The notes: generated by a model not told the origin, from the letters alone. Positions 8,901 through 19,253 are shown, numbered from the stretch's first letter. The stretch is 64,000 nucleotides of DNA from Aphanomyces cochlioides (GCA_019828595.1 JAHQRK010000009.1:2604001-2668000); one strand, 5' to 3'. Made by a program: numbers and translations.

Positions 8901-10075
8901 GAACCGCTTCGCCACCAAGCCTCGAAGAACTTTTGAACCTCCCCGTGTGGCTGACATCCTACCCCGCTCTGCAAGTTGGTCCTGCGGGTGCTACATCAAA
9001 TGTCGTGAAGACTGCTCTGTGTCGTCGATGGTGTAGACATGCGTCTCAAAACGGTTTCCACTGCCTCAAAGACTTCTTGACACGGCAAGGGACATGGCCT
9101 ACAAGAGCTGCGTTTATTGATCGACTGTCATCCAACAACCGTGCGGCACAAGTGACGTTACAAGCGAACGGCGCGATGGGATTTGCAGCACCCGAACGTG
9201 CTGGTCAAGTTTATAGCCACCTCACCAAGATATTCGACCAAGTCCTCCGCACGTCTGGCGTTCGAACTGGAACTGCTTTGACCGATATCGATACAACAAG
9301 TCACCCTTTCAAGGCACTTTTCAAAGATCAATTGCTATCCTTCGAGCGTTGGCCCAAGCGACTCGTATCACGTTTGGCGCATCACGCCCCTTCGGATGGA
9401 AAACCGCACCCAGTGGCGACATCGTCCCGCGTCGAGCAACAAGATATTGCGACCTACGTGCGACTCATCCGCAAAACATGCCGTTGGCCGCCTCCCCTCC
9501 ATGGCGACGTTTGGTTTCGACTGTTGTTCAACATGCTGCCTGTCAACTCGCGCTTGTTCTACTTGCAACCTCAGCAGCCAGACGTAATTTGCTGTGTCTA
9601 TACCAATTGCGACGCACCGGAGAACCAACACCACGCCTTCCACACCTGCTCTCGCGTGTATCCCCTTTGGCGTTTTCACGCGACCGCTTGGCGATGCTTC
9701 GGTGTCAATTTCGATTGGACTGCCATCACCAACATCGACCGCTTTCAAGTCAACGAACGCGGTAGCCAGCTTCAAGACATACTGTTTGTGCTCTGGGCTC
9801 TTCTGTGTGCTTCCAACCTTCACTATATTTGGACAACGCACAACGCCGCCAAGTTCGAATCGAAGGAGCCGCCTCCGCCAGAAATTTGGCAAGAAGTCAG
9901 CTTCATCCGATGGCATGCATCGATCCGCAGATGGCTTCGCCTCCAAGAAGTTGACAGCCCTCAACGAGTGGAAGCAATTTCAGCAATCAATACTTTGCAT
10001 AGACAACCTGTCTATCGCCCACTGGTAGCCAAGTACCCGACTTTGCTCGCGCTCCAACCTTCAGCCCCAAATTAA
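5921..10075 (+). CDS. Family A ORF2, intact: APE endonuclease + reverse transcriptase + C-terminal zinc motif (1,384 aa)
   Basis: The only uninterrupted full ORF2 in the window. The ATG at 5921 lies 38 nt inside ORF1. The alternative is entry by a +1 shift at the ORF1 stop (5956-5958), which needs no ATG. Residues ~27-268 are an APE-type endonuclease (TANLNG, QET, NVYAP, GGDFN, SNRLDY, AGDH). Residues ~500-780 are the reverse transcriptase (AFF, LDFSKAYD, GVKQGCPLS, FADD at ~731, KYLGI). A C/H-rich motif lies at ~1224-1245 (CC.Y.NC.......HHAF..C). The overall pattern resembles the L1/Tx1 group, which includes other target-specific elements. PGSDG replaces PGPDG at ~502. It would act in the nucleus by nicking the tRNA gene and reverse-transcribing element RNA from that nick. 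Confidence 0.95.
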   Translation: MLRTQRLSRSVAKVVAAGLFTKFPILELTTANLNGLKDNGHLVARRLQIPTQAVFFQETKINNIKHLETFQLHLNNEVGVGKYKLFTNDLRTDRVDSLNNRRCGVASYFHGSMPGFLDLQHLTTHDRPGRYMVVRTQWDGVPVYFHNVYAPVIAHSRAPFFDDLPRDFEDDSIHFVGGDFNLPLEEHLDATRPRQDHNAGKAECIAWLSALGVIDAWRMHHPNERVYSGPGRSNRLDYLFVDQDIVAQTYARSSYSPSSFAGDHMEHKVVLSCEQRAPDRSYWRLPRELLKNPQVVAAIKAEANQLLDEMRADDTQNFGAKWYGWLKRMKKRLQVSHRQYIDSMKYTLNSLKMKWLTSRRAFDMGLVETSIVNTARQALDTARSEYRQFNLDQQFDFHANVNERGTSHFFRRPKGIKVPLSSVTINGATSTDPSEVKAGFTSHWKNIMVTPRDQPPLNRARRRAIIRAITRRLTQEQRDALESPLTAEDLCGALKSMNPNKSPGSDGWPAAFFQVSPDVFAQILLKVFNYQLTHHGHLLLQQRRSAVALLFKAGDRGDPGNYRPITLMSVEVKILSRALAYRLAQVAPYLAHPSQAGFVPGRRLHDHVMLVQALQTFCTNEDHDYYATFLDFSKAYDMVDQGFLFDVLKEMNIGPTFVSWVQLLYNTPLVQIIFNDGLGPTIRPTRGVKQGCPLSCMLFVLYLEPLGEMLRGSPDFGIPLPNGDSLTSIYFADDTTLLSSSLQAAVEQMAIVEDFCSVSGARLNVAKCMTLALNNNLDIEDIDDGGLLNVLPSEKPVKYLGILFGHRLPRDFQVQQLNDKFLAAFQTWGSRARTIQGRKLIVSTMLLSLLWHVTAAVYVPPTMVAVWQRMVNKYILGRKTQITDHHRSTICRKWQFDQKLGLGIPHVASKLRTQRLLRLQLLMQPNSPNTFAPWKLLVKRQFSRVMNKLYRDTHPFDFLTYFPNHSSKWLFLWELHPLWHDIWHQWAATPMAKRTASPPSLEELLNLPVWLTSYPALQVGPAGATSNVVKTALCRRWCRHASQNGFHCLKDFLTRQGTWPTRAAFIDRLSSNNRAAQVTLQANGAMGFAAPERAGQVYSHLTKIFDQVLRTSGVRTGTALTDIDTTSHPFKALFKDQLLSFERWPKRLVSRLAHHAPSDGKPHPVATSSRVEQQDIATYVRLIRKTCRWPPPLHGDVWFRLLFNMLPVNSRLFYLQPQQPDVICCVYTNCDAPENQHHAFHTCSRVYPLWRFHATAWRCFGVNFDWTAITNIDRFQVNERGSQLQDILFVLWALLCASNLHYIWTTHNAAKFESKEPPPPEIWQEVSFIRWHASIRRWLRLQEVDSPQRVEAISAINTLHRQPVYRPLVAKYPTLLALQPSAPN
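5950..5970 (+). promoter_or_regulatory. ORF1/ORF2 junction, candidate +1 recoding site (A2)
   Basis: The ORF1 stop TAA (5956-5958) sits in a block conserved with B (38737-38757) and partly with D (24397-24414). Skipping one base at GGC-TAA-G gives AAG GTG GTC GCG GCC in the ORF2 frame. See the finding on recoding. Confidence 0.5.
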
Positions 10076-10246
10076 CAAGCCCCAAGTATTTATTCAACAA
10101 GTCAAAAATCGCTGTACTCCAAAGCCCAAAGTAGAAAATCTGCTGAAGCATTTGGAAGTGGGATGAGCCGTTAGTAGGCAATATTAGTATTAGTAGATAT
10201 TGAAAGTCTATTAATATACCTCCCCATTGCAGTGAGCTATACGACC

Positions 10247-10813
10247 TATCTTCTGTGGCTAGAAATTGGCAACAACAGTGACAAATCTTGTCTTGCGGCT
10301 GCAATCCGAATCGTTGCTACCAATTTGAATGTCTCCAATTTTGAGCTCAGCGAAGAAGTCATTTCGGGTTTCAAAGAGGCCCATGGAGTTCCTCAAGACG
10401 CGGGCATTCCCCCTTCCAAGATGCATGATTTTCTCAAGCTGGCATACACACATGGATTTCACTACAACGACGCCATATTCTCCCGTCAACTGCTCAAGCA
10501 ATCGGTGGGTGATCCAATTCGTGATATCTGTAGAGCGATATTGGATGAGCCTGACGGAGAATTCTTGGTTGTTTCTGTCACTGATTCAACATCCCATTGC
10601 TGGGTCCTCGCCAAGCGATACAAGCGCTGCATAGACCGAAGTCTATGTATGATCCAAGACAATGAAAATGTATACCCCCTGGGTCAGATGCCAAGAGTCA
10701 GTTTTATCCGACATATTCGCCGTGTTAGCTTACAAACACCGAAGAAATCGAAGTCCCAACGTCGAAGCGAATCAAGAAAACGAAAAGCCAAATTGATTTC
10801 CAATTCAGCCTAG
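10247..10813 (+). pseudogene. Family B ORF3, C-terminal fragment (B1)
   Basis: In frame from 10247 to the stop at 10811-10813. It covers residues ~218-404 of the 404-aa ORF3, thus the whole cysteine-protease-like half (SCLAAA, SHCWVL, IQDNE) and the basic tail. The chromodomain-like part and the start codon are missing. Confidence 0.85.
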
Positions 10814-10891
10814 CAGTTGGAAATGGGATGAGCCTTCGGGCAATATTAGTTTGTAGTTTACATTAACTACAAATAGACTCCCCATTGACAT
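10247..10891 (+). mobile_element. Family B element B1, strongly 5'-truncated (645 bp)
   Basis: It holds the C-terminal part of ORF3 and the family B 3' UTR, ending before scar 10892-10905 and native flank TATTACAC. Its 5' junction (TATCTTCTGTGG) is identical in B2 and B3, so the three are duplicates of one insertion. Confidence 0.93.
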
Positions 10892-11895
10892 TGAGCTATA
10901 CGACCTATTACACTTATTCCCATACACACCACATCACACAACACACGTTCTCAAACACATTGACACACACACTTTTTTCCACACACACAAGAAACCTACA
11001 ACATATCCCACACACCATCCACTCTCCCAACAAAACAAAACCTACGCAATTCAATTTGGCATCCGCTCGTCGTCAGCCCTCGACAGTCCCAAGCTTCATT
11101 CCTCGTGTCCTCTGTCCATATCCTTTTACACGCATACTATTTAATTATAAACGTTATTATTAGCAGAGAGTTTTGACCTACATTTTCGTCTTTAAAGTCA
11201 TGTTTCTCAAAGGCTATAATGTTTTCCAAGTTATTTCTTATTGCATGCAAATCCTCATGAAATTCTTATTCGGCGGGTCAAATTTCTTATCAAAACTCAA
11301 ATACTTTGCTTCAGTATGGAGAAACGTTCATCGTCGTTGTCGACCACTGTCAAGTGGCTCATTCATATAACGCCAACAAGCCAGGACAGAGCTTTGTGAA
11401 GGCAAAGCTACACGATCTTGAAAAGATTGTCGATCCCATTCGAGATGCTTCGTTTTGTTTATCCGTGTAGATTCCTATTTACATGTATTTTGGATGCATG
11501 CCTTGGCTGCCACGTTGAGGTGATTCAAATGAAATTCACAGACTCAGAGATCATTGCAAACGATTGCATGACTACATCAAGACATGTCGGCGTATCTCGA
11601 TGTGTCAACCATCGTAAACACACGAGCGTTTGGAGCAAGTCTCGCGAAGAGACTCAACAGAACAAAAACAAGACTGCATTTGTCTTGTCAAGAGTATAGA
11701 TGGACACTGCAGATGGACCACAGTCCGTGAAAGAGAGATTCAAGGAATGTCTTATCCATATGTGCGTAGAGGTGAGCACCTCTTTTCGTGCTGGACGTGG
11801 CATGAGGTGACTAGTACGAGCTGAGAAGAATACAGGAGGAATCCTAAGGAAAGGCAAGAATGTTGGGAGGAGAGGACGAAATCGGAGAAAAGGGG

Positions 11896-11901
11896 AAAAA
11901 A
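11896..11901 (-). terminator. Pol III terminator of tRNA3
   Basis: A T6 run on the tRNA strand. Confidence 0.85.
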
Positions 11902-11904
11902 CGT

Positions 11905-11977
11905 TGGTCATACTGGGGCTCGAACCCAGGACCCTGGCGTTATTAGCACCATGCTCTACCGACTGAGCTATACGACC
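11905..11977 (-). tRNA. tRNA-Ile(AAU), copy 3
   Basis: Identical to copy 1. Element B2 starts at the base upstream of nt 1. This tRNA+B2 junction is the pre-insertion state for tRNA2+A2+B1 and tRNA4+A3+B3. Confidence 0.96.
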
Positions 11978-12544
11978 TATCTTCTGTGGCTAGAAATTGG
12001 CAACAACAGTGACAAATCTTGTCTTGCGGCTGCAATCCGAATCGTTGCTACCAATTTGAATGTCTCCAATTTTGAGCTCAGCGAAGAAGTCATTTCGGGT
12101 TTCAAAGAGGCCCATGGAGTTCCTCAAGACGCGGGCATTCCCCCTTCCAAGATGCATGATTTTCTCAAGCTGGCATACACACATGGATTTCACTACAACG
12201 ACGCCATATTCTCCCGTCAACTGCTCAAGCAATCGGTGGGTGATCCAATTCGTGATATCTGTAGAGCGATATTGGATGAGCCTGACGGAGAATTCTTGGT
12301 TGTTTCTGTCACTGATTCAACATCCCATTGCTGGGTCCTCGCCAAGCGATACAAGCGCTGCATAGACCGAAGTCTATGTATGATCCAAGACAATGAAAAT
12401 GTATACCCCCTGGGTCAGATGCCAAGAGTCAGTTTTATCCGACATATTCGCCGTGTTAGCTTACAAACACCGAAGAAATCGAAGTCCCAACGTCGAAGCG
12501 AATCAAGAAAACGAAAAGCCAAATTGATTTCCAATTCAGCCTAG
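11978..12544 (+). pseudogene. Family B ORF3, C-terminal fragment (B2)
   Basis: Same content as in B1: residues ~218-404, with the protease-like half and basic tail in frame, no start codon and no chromodomain-like part. The translation is identical to B1. Confidence 0.85.
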
Positions 12545-12622
12545 CAGTTGGAAATGGGATGAGCCTTCGGGCAATATTAGTTTGTAGTTTACATTAACTA
12601 CAAATAGACTCCCCATTGACAT
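11978..12622 (+). mobile_element. Family B element B2, 5'-truncated (645 bp)
   Basis: Same truncation point and length as B1 and B3. It lies directly on tRNA3 and has scar 12623-12636. B1+U3 (10247-11977) and B2+U4 (11978-13709) form a head-to-tail ~1.73-kb tandem duplication. Confidence 0.93.
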
Positions 12623-13627
12623 TGAGCTATACGACCTATTACACTTATTCCCATACACACCACATCACACAACACACGTTCTCAAACACATTGACACACA
12701 CACTTTTTTTCCACACACAAAAGAAACCTACAACATATCCCACACACCATCCACTCTCCCAACAAAACAAAACCTACGCAATTCAATTTGGCATCCGCTC
12801 GTCGTCAGCCCTCGACAGTCCCAAGCTTCATTCCTCGTGTCCTCTGTCCATATCCTTTTACACGCATACTATTTAATTATAAACGTTATTATTAGCAGAG
12901 AGTTTTGACCTACATTTTCGTCTTTAAAGTCATGTTTCTCAAAGGCTATAATGTTTTCCAAGTTATTTCTTATTGCATGCAAATCCTCATGAAATTCTTA
13001 TTCGGCGGGTCAAATTTCTTATCAAAACTCAAATACTTTGCTTCAGTATGGAGAAACGTTCATCGTCGTTGTCGACCACTGTCAAGTGGCTCATTCATAT
13101 AACGCCAACAAGCCAGGACAGAGCTTTGTGAAGGCAAAGCTACACGATCTTGAAAAGATTGTCGATCCCATTCGAGATGCTTCGTTTTGTTTATCCGTGT
13201 AGATTCCTATTTACATGTATTTTGGATGCATGCCTTGGCTGCCACGTTGAGGTGATTCAAATGAAATTCACAGACTCAGAGATCATTGCAAACGATTGCA
13301 TGACTACATCAAGACATGTCGGCGTATCTCGATGTGTCAACCATCGTAAACACACGAGCGTTTGGAGCAAGTCTCGCGAAGAGACTCAACAGAACAAAAA
13401 CAAGACTGCATTTGTCTTGTCAAGAGTATAGATGGACACTGCAGATGGACCACAGTCCGTGAAAGAGAGATTCAAGGAATGTCTTATCCATATGTGCGTA
13501 GAGGTGAGCACCTCTTTTCGTGCTGGACGTGGCATGAGGTGACTAGTACGAGCTGAGAAGAATACAGGAGGAATCCTAAGGAAAGGCAAGAATGTTGGGA
13601 GGAGAGGACGAAATCGGAGAAAAGGGG

Positions 13628-13633
13628 AAAAAA
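13628..13633 (-). terminator. Pol III terminator of tRNA4
   Basis: A T6 run on the tRNA strand. Confidence 0.85.
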
Positions 13634-13636
13634 CGT

Positions 13637-13709
13637 TGGTCATACTGGGGCTCGAACCCAGGACCCTGGCGTTATTAGCACCATGCTCTACCGACTGAGC
13701 TATACGACC
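13637..13709 (-). tRNA. tRNA-Ile(AAU), copy 4
   Basis: Identical to copy 1. Its upstream side is occupied by truncated element A3. Confidence 0.96.
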
Positions 13710-14735
13710 TAAGTTTATAGCCACCTCACCAAGATATTCGACCAAGTCCTCCGCACGTCTGGCGTTCGAACTGGAACTGCTTTGACCGATATCGATACAA
13801 CAAGTCACCCTTTCAAGGCACTTTTCAAAGATCAATTGCTATCCTTCGAGCGTTGGCCCAAGCGACTCGTATCACGTTTGGCGCATCACGCCCCTTCGGA
13901 TGGAAAACCGCACCCAGTGGCGACATCGTCCCGCGTCGAGCAACAAGATATTGCGACCTACGTGCGACTCATCCGCAAAACATGCCGTTGGCCGCCTCCC
14001 CTCCATGGCGACGTTTGGTTTCGACTGTTGTTCAACATGCTGCCTGTCAACTCGCGCTTGTTCTACTTGCAACCTCAGCAGCCAGACGTAATTTGCTGTG
14101 TCTATACCAATTGCGACGCACCGGAGAACCAACACCACGCCTTCCACACCTGCTCTCGCGTGTATCCCCTTTGGCGTTTTCACGCGACCGCTTGGCGATG
14201 CTTCGGTGTCAATTTCGATTGGACTGCCATCACCAACATCGACCGCTTTCAAGTCAACGAACGCGGTAGCCAGCTTCAAGACATACTGTTTGTGCTCTGG
14301 GCTCTTCTGTGTGCTTCCAACCTTCACTATATTTGGACAACGCACAACGCCGCCAAGTTCGAATCGAAGGAGCCGCCTCCGCCAGAAATTTGGCAAGAAG
14401 TCAGCTTCATCCGATGGCATGCATCGATCCGCAGATGGCTTCGCCTCCAAGAAGTTGACAGCCCTCAACGAGTGGAAGCAATTTCAGCAATCAATACTTT
14501 GCATAGACAACCTGTCTATCGCCCACTGGTAGCCAAGTACCCGACTTTGCTCGCGCTCCAACCTTCAACCCCAAATTAACAAGCCCCAAGTATTTATTCA
14601 AAAGTCAAAAATCGCTGTACTCCAAAGCCCAAGGTAGAAAATCTGCTGAAGCATTTGGAAGTGGGATGAGCCGTTAGTAGGCAATATTAGTATTAGTAGA
14701 TATTGAAAGTCTATTAATATACCTCCCCATTGCAG
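13710..14735 (+). mobile_element. Family A element A3, 5'-truncated (~1.03 kb)
   Basis: It begins within ORF2 (equal to ~9208 of A2) and ends with the family A 3' UTR before scar 14736-14749. The UTR has a 3-nt deletion (ATTCAAAAGTC against ATTCAACAAGTC). Its truncation point differs from A2, so it is an independent insertion at the same kind of site. Confidence 0.93.
13713..14579 (+). pseudogene. Family A ORF2, C-terminal fragment (A3, 288 aa)
   Basis: Open in the ORF2 frame to the normal stop. It holds only the C-terminal region after the reverse transcriptase, including the CCVYTNCD...HTC zinc motif. No promoter or start is evident. It differs from A2 by one residue near the end (PSTPN against PSAPN). 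Confidence 0.85.
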
Positions 14736-14749
14736 TGAGCTATACGACC

Positions 14750-15316
14750 TATCTTCTGTGGCTAGAAATTGGCAACAACAGTGACAAATCTTGTCTTGCG
14801 GCTGCAATCCGAATCGTTGCTACCAATTTGAATGTCTCCAATTTTGAGCTCAGCGAAGAAGTCATTTCGGGTTTCAAAGAGGCCCATGGAGTTCCTCAAG
14901 ACGCGGGCATTCCCCCTTCCAAGATGCATGATTTTCTCAAGCTGGCATACACACATGGATTTCACTACAACGACGCCATATTCTCCCGTCAACTGCTCAA
15001 GCAATCGGTGGGTGATCCAATTCGTGATATCTGTAGAGCGATATTGGATGAGCCTGACGGAGAATTCTTGGTTGTTTCTGTCACTGATTCAACATCCCAT
15101 TGCTGGGTCCTCGCCAAGCGATACAAGCGCTGCATAGACCGAAGTCTATGTATGATCCAAGACAATGAAAATGTATACCCCCTGGGTCAGATGCCAAGAG
15201 TCAGTTTTATCCGACATATTCGCCGTGTTAGCTTACAAACACCGAAGAAATCGAAGTCCCAACGTCGAAGCGAATCAAGAAAACGAAAAGCCAAATTGAT
15301 TTCCAATTCAGCCTAG
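14750..15316 (+). pseudogene. Family B ORF3, C-terminal fragment (B3)
   Basis: Same content as in B1 and B2: protease-like half and basic tail, in frame, without a start codon. Confidence 0.85.
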
Positions 15317-15394
15317 CAGTTGGAAATGGGATGAGCCTTCGGGCAATATTAGTTTGTAGTTTACATTAACTACAAATAGACTCCCCATTGACAT
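14750..15394 (+). mobile_element. Family B element B3, 5'-truncated (645 bp)
   Basis: Third copy with the same truncation junction. It follows A3 through a 14-nt scar and ends before scar 15395-15408 and native flank TATTACAC. Confidence 0.93.
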
Positions 15395-16399
15395 TGAGCT
15401 ATACGACCTATTACACTTATTCCCATACACACCACATCACACAACACACGTTCTCAAACACATTGACACACACACTTTTTTTCCACACACAAAAGAAACC
15501 TACAACATATCCCACACACCATCCACTCTCCCAACAAAACAAAACCTACGCAATTCAATTTGGCATCCGCTCGTCGTCAGCCCTCGACAGTCCCAAGCTT
15601 CATTCCTCGTGTCCTCTGTCCATATCCTTTTACACGCATACTATTTAATTATAAACGTTATTATTAGCAGAGAGTTTTGACCTACATTTTCGTCTTTAAA
15701 GTCATGTTTCTCAAAGGCTATAATGTTTTCCAAGTTATTTCTTATTGCATGCAAATCCTCATGAAATTCTTATTCGGCGGGTCAAATTTCTTATCAAAAC
15801 TCAAATACTTTGCTTCAGTATGGAGAAACGTTCATCGTCGTTGTCGACCACTGTCAAGTGGCTCATTCATATAACGCCAACAAGCCAGGACAGAGCTTTG
15901 TGAAGGCAAAGCTACACGATCTTGAAAAGATTGTCGATCCCATTCGAGATGCTTCGTTTTGTTTATCCGTGTAGATTCCTATTTACATGTATTTTGGATG
16001 CATGCCTTGGCTGCCACGTTGAGGTGATTCAAATGAAATTCACAGACTCAGAGATCATTGCAAACGATTGCATGACTACATCAAGACATGTCGGCGTATC
16101 TCGATGTGTCAACCATCGTAAACACACGAGCGTTTGGAGCAAGTCTCGCGAAGAGACTCAACAGAACAAAAACAAGACTGCATTTGTCTTGTCAAGAGTA
16201 TAGATGGACACTGCAGATGGACCACAGTCCGTGAAAGAGAGATTCAAGGAATGTCTTATCCATATGTGCGTAGAGGTGAGCACCTCTTTTCGTGCTGGAC
16301 GTGGCATGAGGTGACTAGTAAGAGCTGAGAAGAATACAGGAGGAATCCTAAGGAAAGGCAAGAATGTTGGGAGGAGAGGACGAAATCGGAGAAAAGGGG

Positions 16400-16405
16400 A
16401 AAAAA
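16400..16405 (-). terminator. Pol III terminator of tRNA5
   Basis: A T6 run on the tRNA strand. Confidence 0.8.
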
Positions 16406-16408
16406 CGT

Positions 16409-16481
16409 TGGTCATACTGGGGCTCGAACTTAGGACCCTGGCGTTATTAGCACCATGCTCTACCGACTGAGCTATACGACC
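16409..16481 (-). tRNA. tRNA-Ile(AAU), copy 5, probable pseudo-tRNA (T-arm/B-box mutant)
   Basis: Plus-strand GAACTTAGG replaces GAACCCAGG. The T stem becomes CTAAG against CCCAG with two A-C mismatches, and the B box loses the G before TTCGA. Acceptor, D and anticodon arms are unchanged. TFIIIC binding and folding should be impaired. The nt 1-14 target is intact and is occupied by C1. Confidence 0.85.
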
Positions 16482-18166
16482 TCCCTGAAGACTCGGTCGC
16501 CAAGTGGCAGTCCATGGTGTACAAGTTCATCTTGACAAGAAAGCGACACAAGGAAGACAAGCACATGTCCTTGATCAACTCTGGCGTGGCGTATCATCCC
16601 AGCCTGGGTCTCAGGATTCCGCATATTGCGTCAAGAATTCGTGCTCAACGTGTTCAGCGACTTCAATTCCTTGTTCAGACCGACAACGAAGAACCATCGT
16701 TATGGTCTGTTCTCCCGAAGCAGCTCTTTCGAAGGTGCATGGAGCCGTTCGCAAGATACTCGTCGTGGGACTGCCTCATGTATCATCCCAACCACAACAC
16801 AAATCACATGCGACTTGAAGTACTCCCTTTGTTGTGGCGGAAAATCTGGGCCAACTGGCATCGTATCCCCCTTACGCGCAAATGTCCTGAAACGCCGACA
16901 CAATCTCAGCTCCCTACCATGTCTGTTTGGCTGCAAATTCATCCGCTGTTTTTGGTTCCTGGTTCCAATGGACCAACCTCGCTTGCTGTCGCCCTCAAAC
17001 ATCATCGTCCCTTCTACAAGTTCCTCGCCCAAGAAGGCTTGCATTGCTTGGACGATTTCGTCACCACACAACGCGTGTGGCCCTCCTATGAAGAATTCAA
17101 GTTGCAAATGGAGCCTTACGTTTGGCGGTTCCCTGGCGATGATTTTCCACGCGTGTTTCGCCATTTGTACTCCCTGCTTTCACTCATTGCGACCACTGTA
17201 TGGCAAGTACTGGGTATCCCTCTCGTGGAAGCTGTGCCTCCCAATCATGAAGTTCAAATCCCCGTCGGACAAGTTTGGAAGAATGTCTTTGTTCCTTTTC
17301 AACAATGGCCGCGCAAGTACATCCGATCGATTTGCTTTTGCGCGCCACTACTCACCAAACAGCACCCCTTGTCGAGCGATTCAAGAAACAATGATTTGGC
17401 GATCAAGAAATACATGAACAAGACTGTGAAACCTTTGATGCGATATCCAACTCCTGTTCAAGCCGATGTGTGGTGGCGAATCTTGTTTCGGATGCTACCC
17501 GTCAACTCTCGCTTCTTTTTCCTTCAAGACACCAACCCTAGCATTATCGAATGCTCCTTTCCTGGTTGCTCAGCCGTCGAAACGATACAACACATCCTGT
17601 TCGACTGCAAGTTTGTCAAGCCTGTGTGGAATTGACATCAAGCAGCGTGGCGGCCGTTTGGTATTCCATTTACATGGAATACGATTATCAACCTCGACGA
17701 ATTCGCGGTTTCTGAAGAATGGGTGTCTCATTTTTCAGTGATTCGTCGTTTGTGGGTCCTTCTCGTTTCATCTTTGCTACGGGACTTTTGGATTCATCGC
17801 AATCGAACCAAGTTTGAAGGCAAAACAGTGCCATACATCCAGGCGGAAGTATCTCTTGTTTCGTGGACCGCAAATATCAGACGAATGCTCCGTGATCCTA
17901 CAATGGACAGTGATGAAGCAATGCAAGTCTCCGAGATAGTCGAAAAACTCAAGTCTCATACCAACTACACTTGGTTTTGGGAGAAGAACTTGCGAGCGAC
18001 ACTTGTGTAAAGAAGTCTCAAGATTTCAAGACAATGCAAGAGCTCAATCGAACTCACGCAACGATTCAAGTGGCTTTCGAGTAGAACTTAGTAGTCCTTG
18101 TTCCCCATTGGGTCGTCTAGGCAAATATTTATAGGGGTTAAAGGTCAAATATACCCCGATTGTCAT
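16482..18166 (+). mobile_element. Family C element C1, 5'-truncated (1,685 bp)
   Basis: It begins TCCCTGAAGACTCGG inside ORF2, exactly like C2, C4 and C5, and lies directly on tRNA5. The family C 3' end (...CCCCGATTGTCAT) precedes scar 18167-18180. The following flank reads TATTATACTT, a variant seen only after family C elements. Confidence 0.93.
16484..18010 (+). pseudogene. Family C ORF2, C-terminal fragment with nonsense mutation (C1)
   Basis: In frame from 16484. A TGG codon has become TGA at 17633-17635 (other copies read AATTGGCATC here), just after the zinc motif CSFPGCS...HILFDC. A 6-nt in-frame deletion lies at ~17846 relative to C2-C5. It codes for the region downstream of the reverse transcriptase. 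Not expected to be functional. Confidence 0.88.
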
Positions 18167-19171
18167 TGAGCTATACGACCTATTATACTTATTCCCATAC
18201 ACACCACATCACACAACACACGTTCTCAAACACATTGACACACACACTTTTTTTCCACACACACAAGAAACCTACAACATATCCCACACACCATCCACTC
18301 TCCCAACAAAACAAAACCTACGCAATTCAATTTGGCATCCGCTCGTCGTCAGCCCTCGACAGTCCCAAGCTTCATTCCTCGTGTCCTCTGTCCATATCCT
18401 TTTACACGCATACTATTTAATTATAAACGTTATTATTAGCAGAGAGTTTTGACCTACATTTTCGTCTTTAAAGTCATGTTTCTCAAAGGCTATAATGTTT
18501 TCCAAGTTATTTCTTATTGCATGCAAATCCTCATGAAATTCTTATTCGGCGGGTCAAATTTCTTATCAAAACTCAAATACTTTGCTTCAGTATGGAGAAA
18601 CGTTCATCGTCGTTGTCGACCACTGTCAAGTGGCTCATTCATATAACGCCAACAAGCCAGGACAGAGCTTTGTGAAGGCAAAGCTACACGATCTTGAAAA
18701 GATTGTCGATCCCATTCGAGATGCTTCGTTTTGTTTATCCGTGTAGATTCCTATTTACATGTATTTTGGATGCATGCCTTGGCTGCCACGTTGAGGTGAT
18801 TCAAATGAAATTCACAGACTCAGAGATCATTGCAAACGATTGCATGACTACATCAAGACATGTCGGCGTATCTCGATGTGTCAACCATCGTAAACACACG
18901 AGCGTTTGGAGCAAGTCTCGCGAAGAGACTCAACAGAACAAAAACAAGACTGCATTTGTCTTGTCAAGAGTATAGATGGACACTGCAGATGGACCACAGT
19001 CCGTGAAAGAGAGATTCAAGGAATGTCTTATCCATATGTGCGTAGAGGTGAGCACCTCTTTTCGTGCTGGACGTGGCATGAGGTGACTAGTACGAGCTGA
19101 GAAGAATACAGGAGGAATCCTAAGGAAAGGCAAGAATGTTGGGAGGAGAGGACGAAATCGGAGAAAAGGGG

Positions 19172-19177
19172 AAAAAA
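19172..19177 (-). terminator. Pol III terminator of tRNA6
   Basis: A T6 run on the tRNA strand. Confidence 0.85.
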
Positions 19178-19180
19178 CGT

Positions 19181-19253
19181 TGGTCATACTGGGGCTCGAA
19201 CCCAGGACCCTGGCGTTATTAGCACCATGCTCTACCGACTGAGCTATACGACC
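19181..19253 (-). tRNA. tRNA-Ile(AAU), copy 6
   Basis: Identical to copy 1. It heads the deepest stack of the window: B4, D2, C2 and C3, all to its right. Confidence 0.96.

Larger units (their letters stand above)
5283..10232 (+). mobile_element. Family A element A2, 5'-truncated inside ORF1
   Basis: It begins at 5283 in sequence equal to 50863 of full-length A4, so about 2.4 kb of the 5' end is missing. It abuts tRNA2 nt 1. It has the family A 3' UTR and stem-loop and ends before scar 10233-10246. Truncated element B1 follows directly. At the sister site 11978 B2 sits directly on a tRNA, so A2 was inserted between a tRNA and an older B element. Confidence 0.94.
10906..11977 (-). repeat. tRNA-Ile tandem unit U3 (1,072 bp)
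   Basis: Complete unit. It shares the ...TTTTTTCCACACACACAAG variant with U2 but has TAGTACGAG in place of TAGTAAGAG near 11815. Such mixing of variants between units suggests gene conversion. Confidence 0.93.
12637..13709 (-). repeat. tRNA-Ile tandem unit U4 (1,073 bp)
   Basis: Complete unit. It carries the seven-T/ACACAAAAG variant near 12705-12725 and TAGTACGAG near 13545. Confidence 0.93.
15409..16481 (-). repeat. tRNA-Ile tandem unit U5 (1,073 bp)
   Basis: Complete unit with the seven-T/ACACAAAAG variant and TAGTAAGAG. It ends in the T-arm-mutant tRNA. Confidence 0.93.
18181..19253 (-). repeat. tRNA-Ile tandem unit U6 (1,073 bp)
   Basis: Complete unit with TATTATACTT at its element-side end, the seven-T/ACACACAAG variant and TAGTACGAG. 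It is a mosaic of variants found in U3, U4 and U7-U9. Confidence 0.93.

Noticed and set aside
10232..10250. Start of the B1 ORF3 fragment in the scar (GTG AGC TAT ACG ACC)
   Set aside because: The frame merely reads through the 14-nt scar and is not a real start; the fragment begins at the truncation junction 10247.
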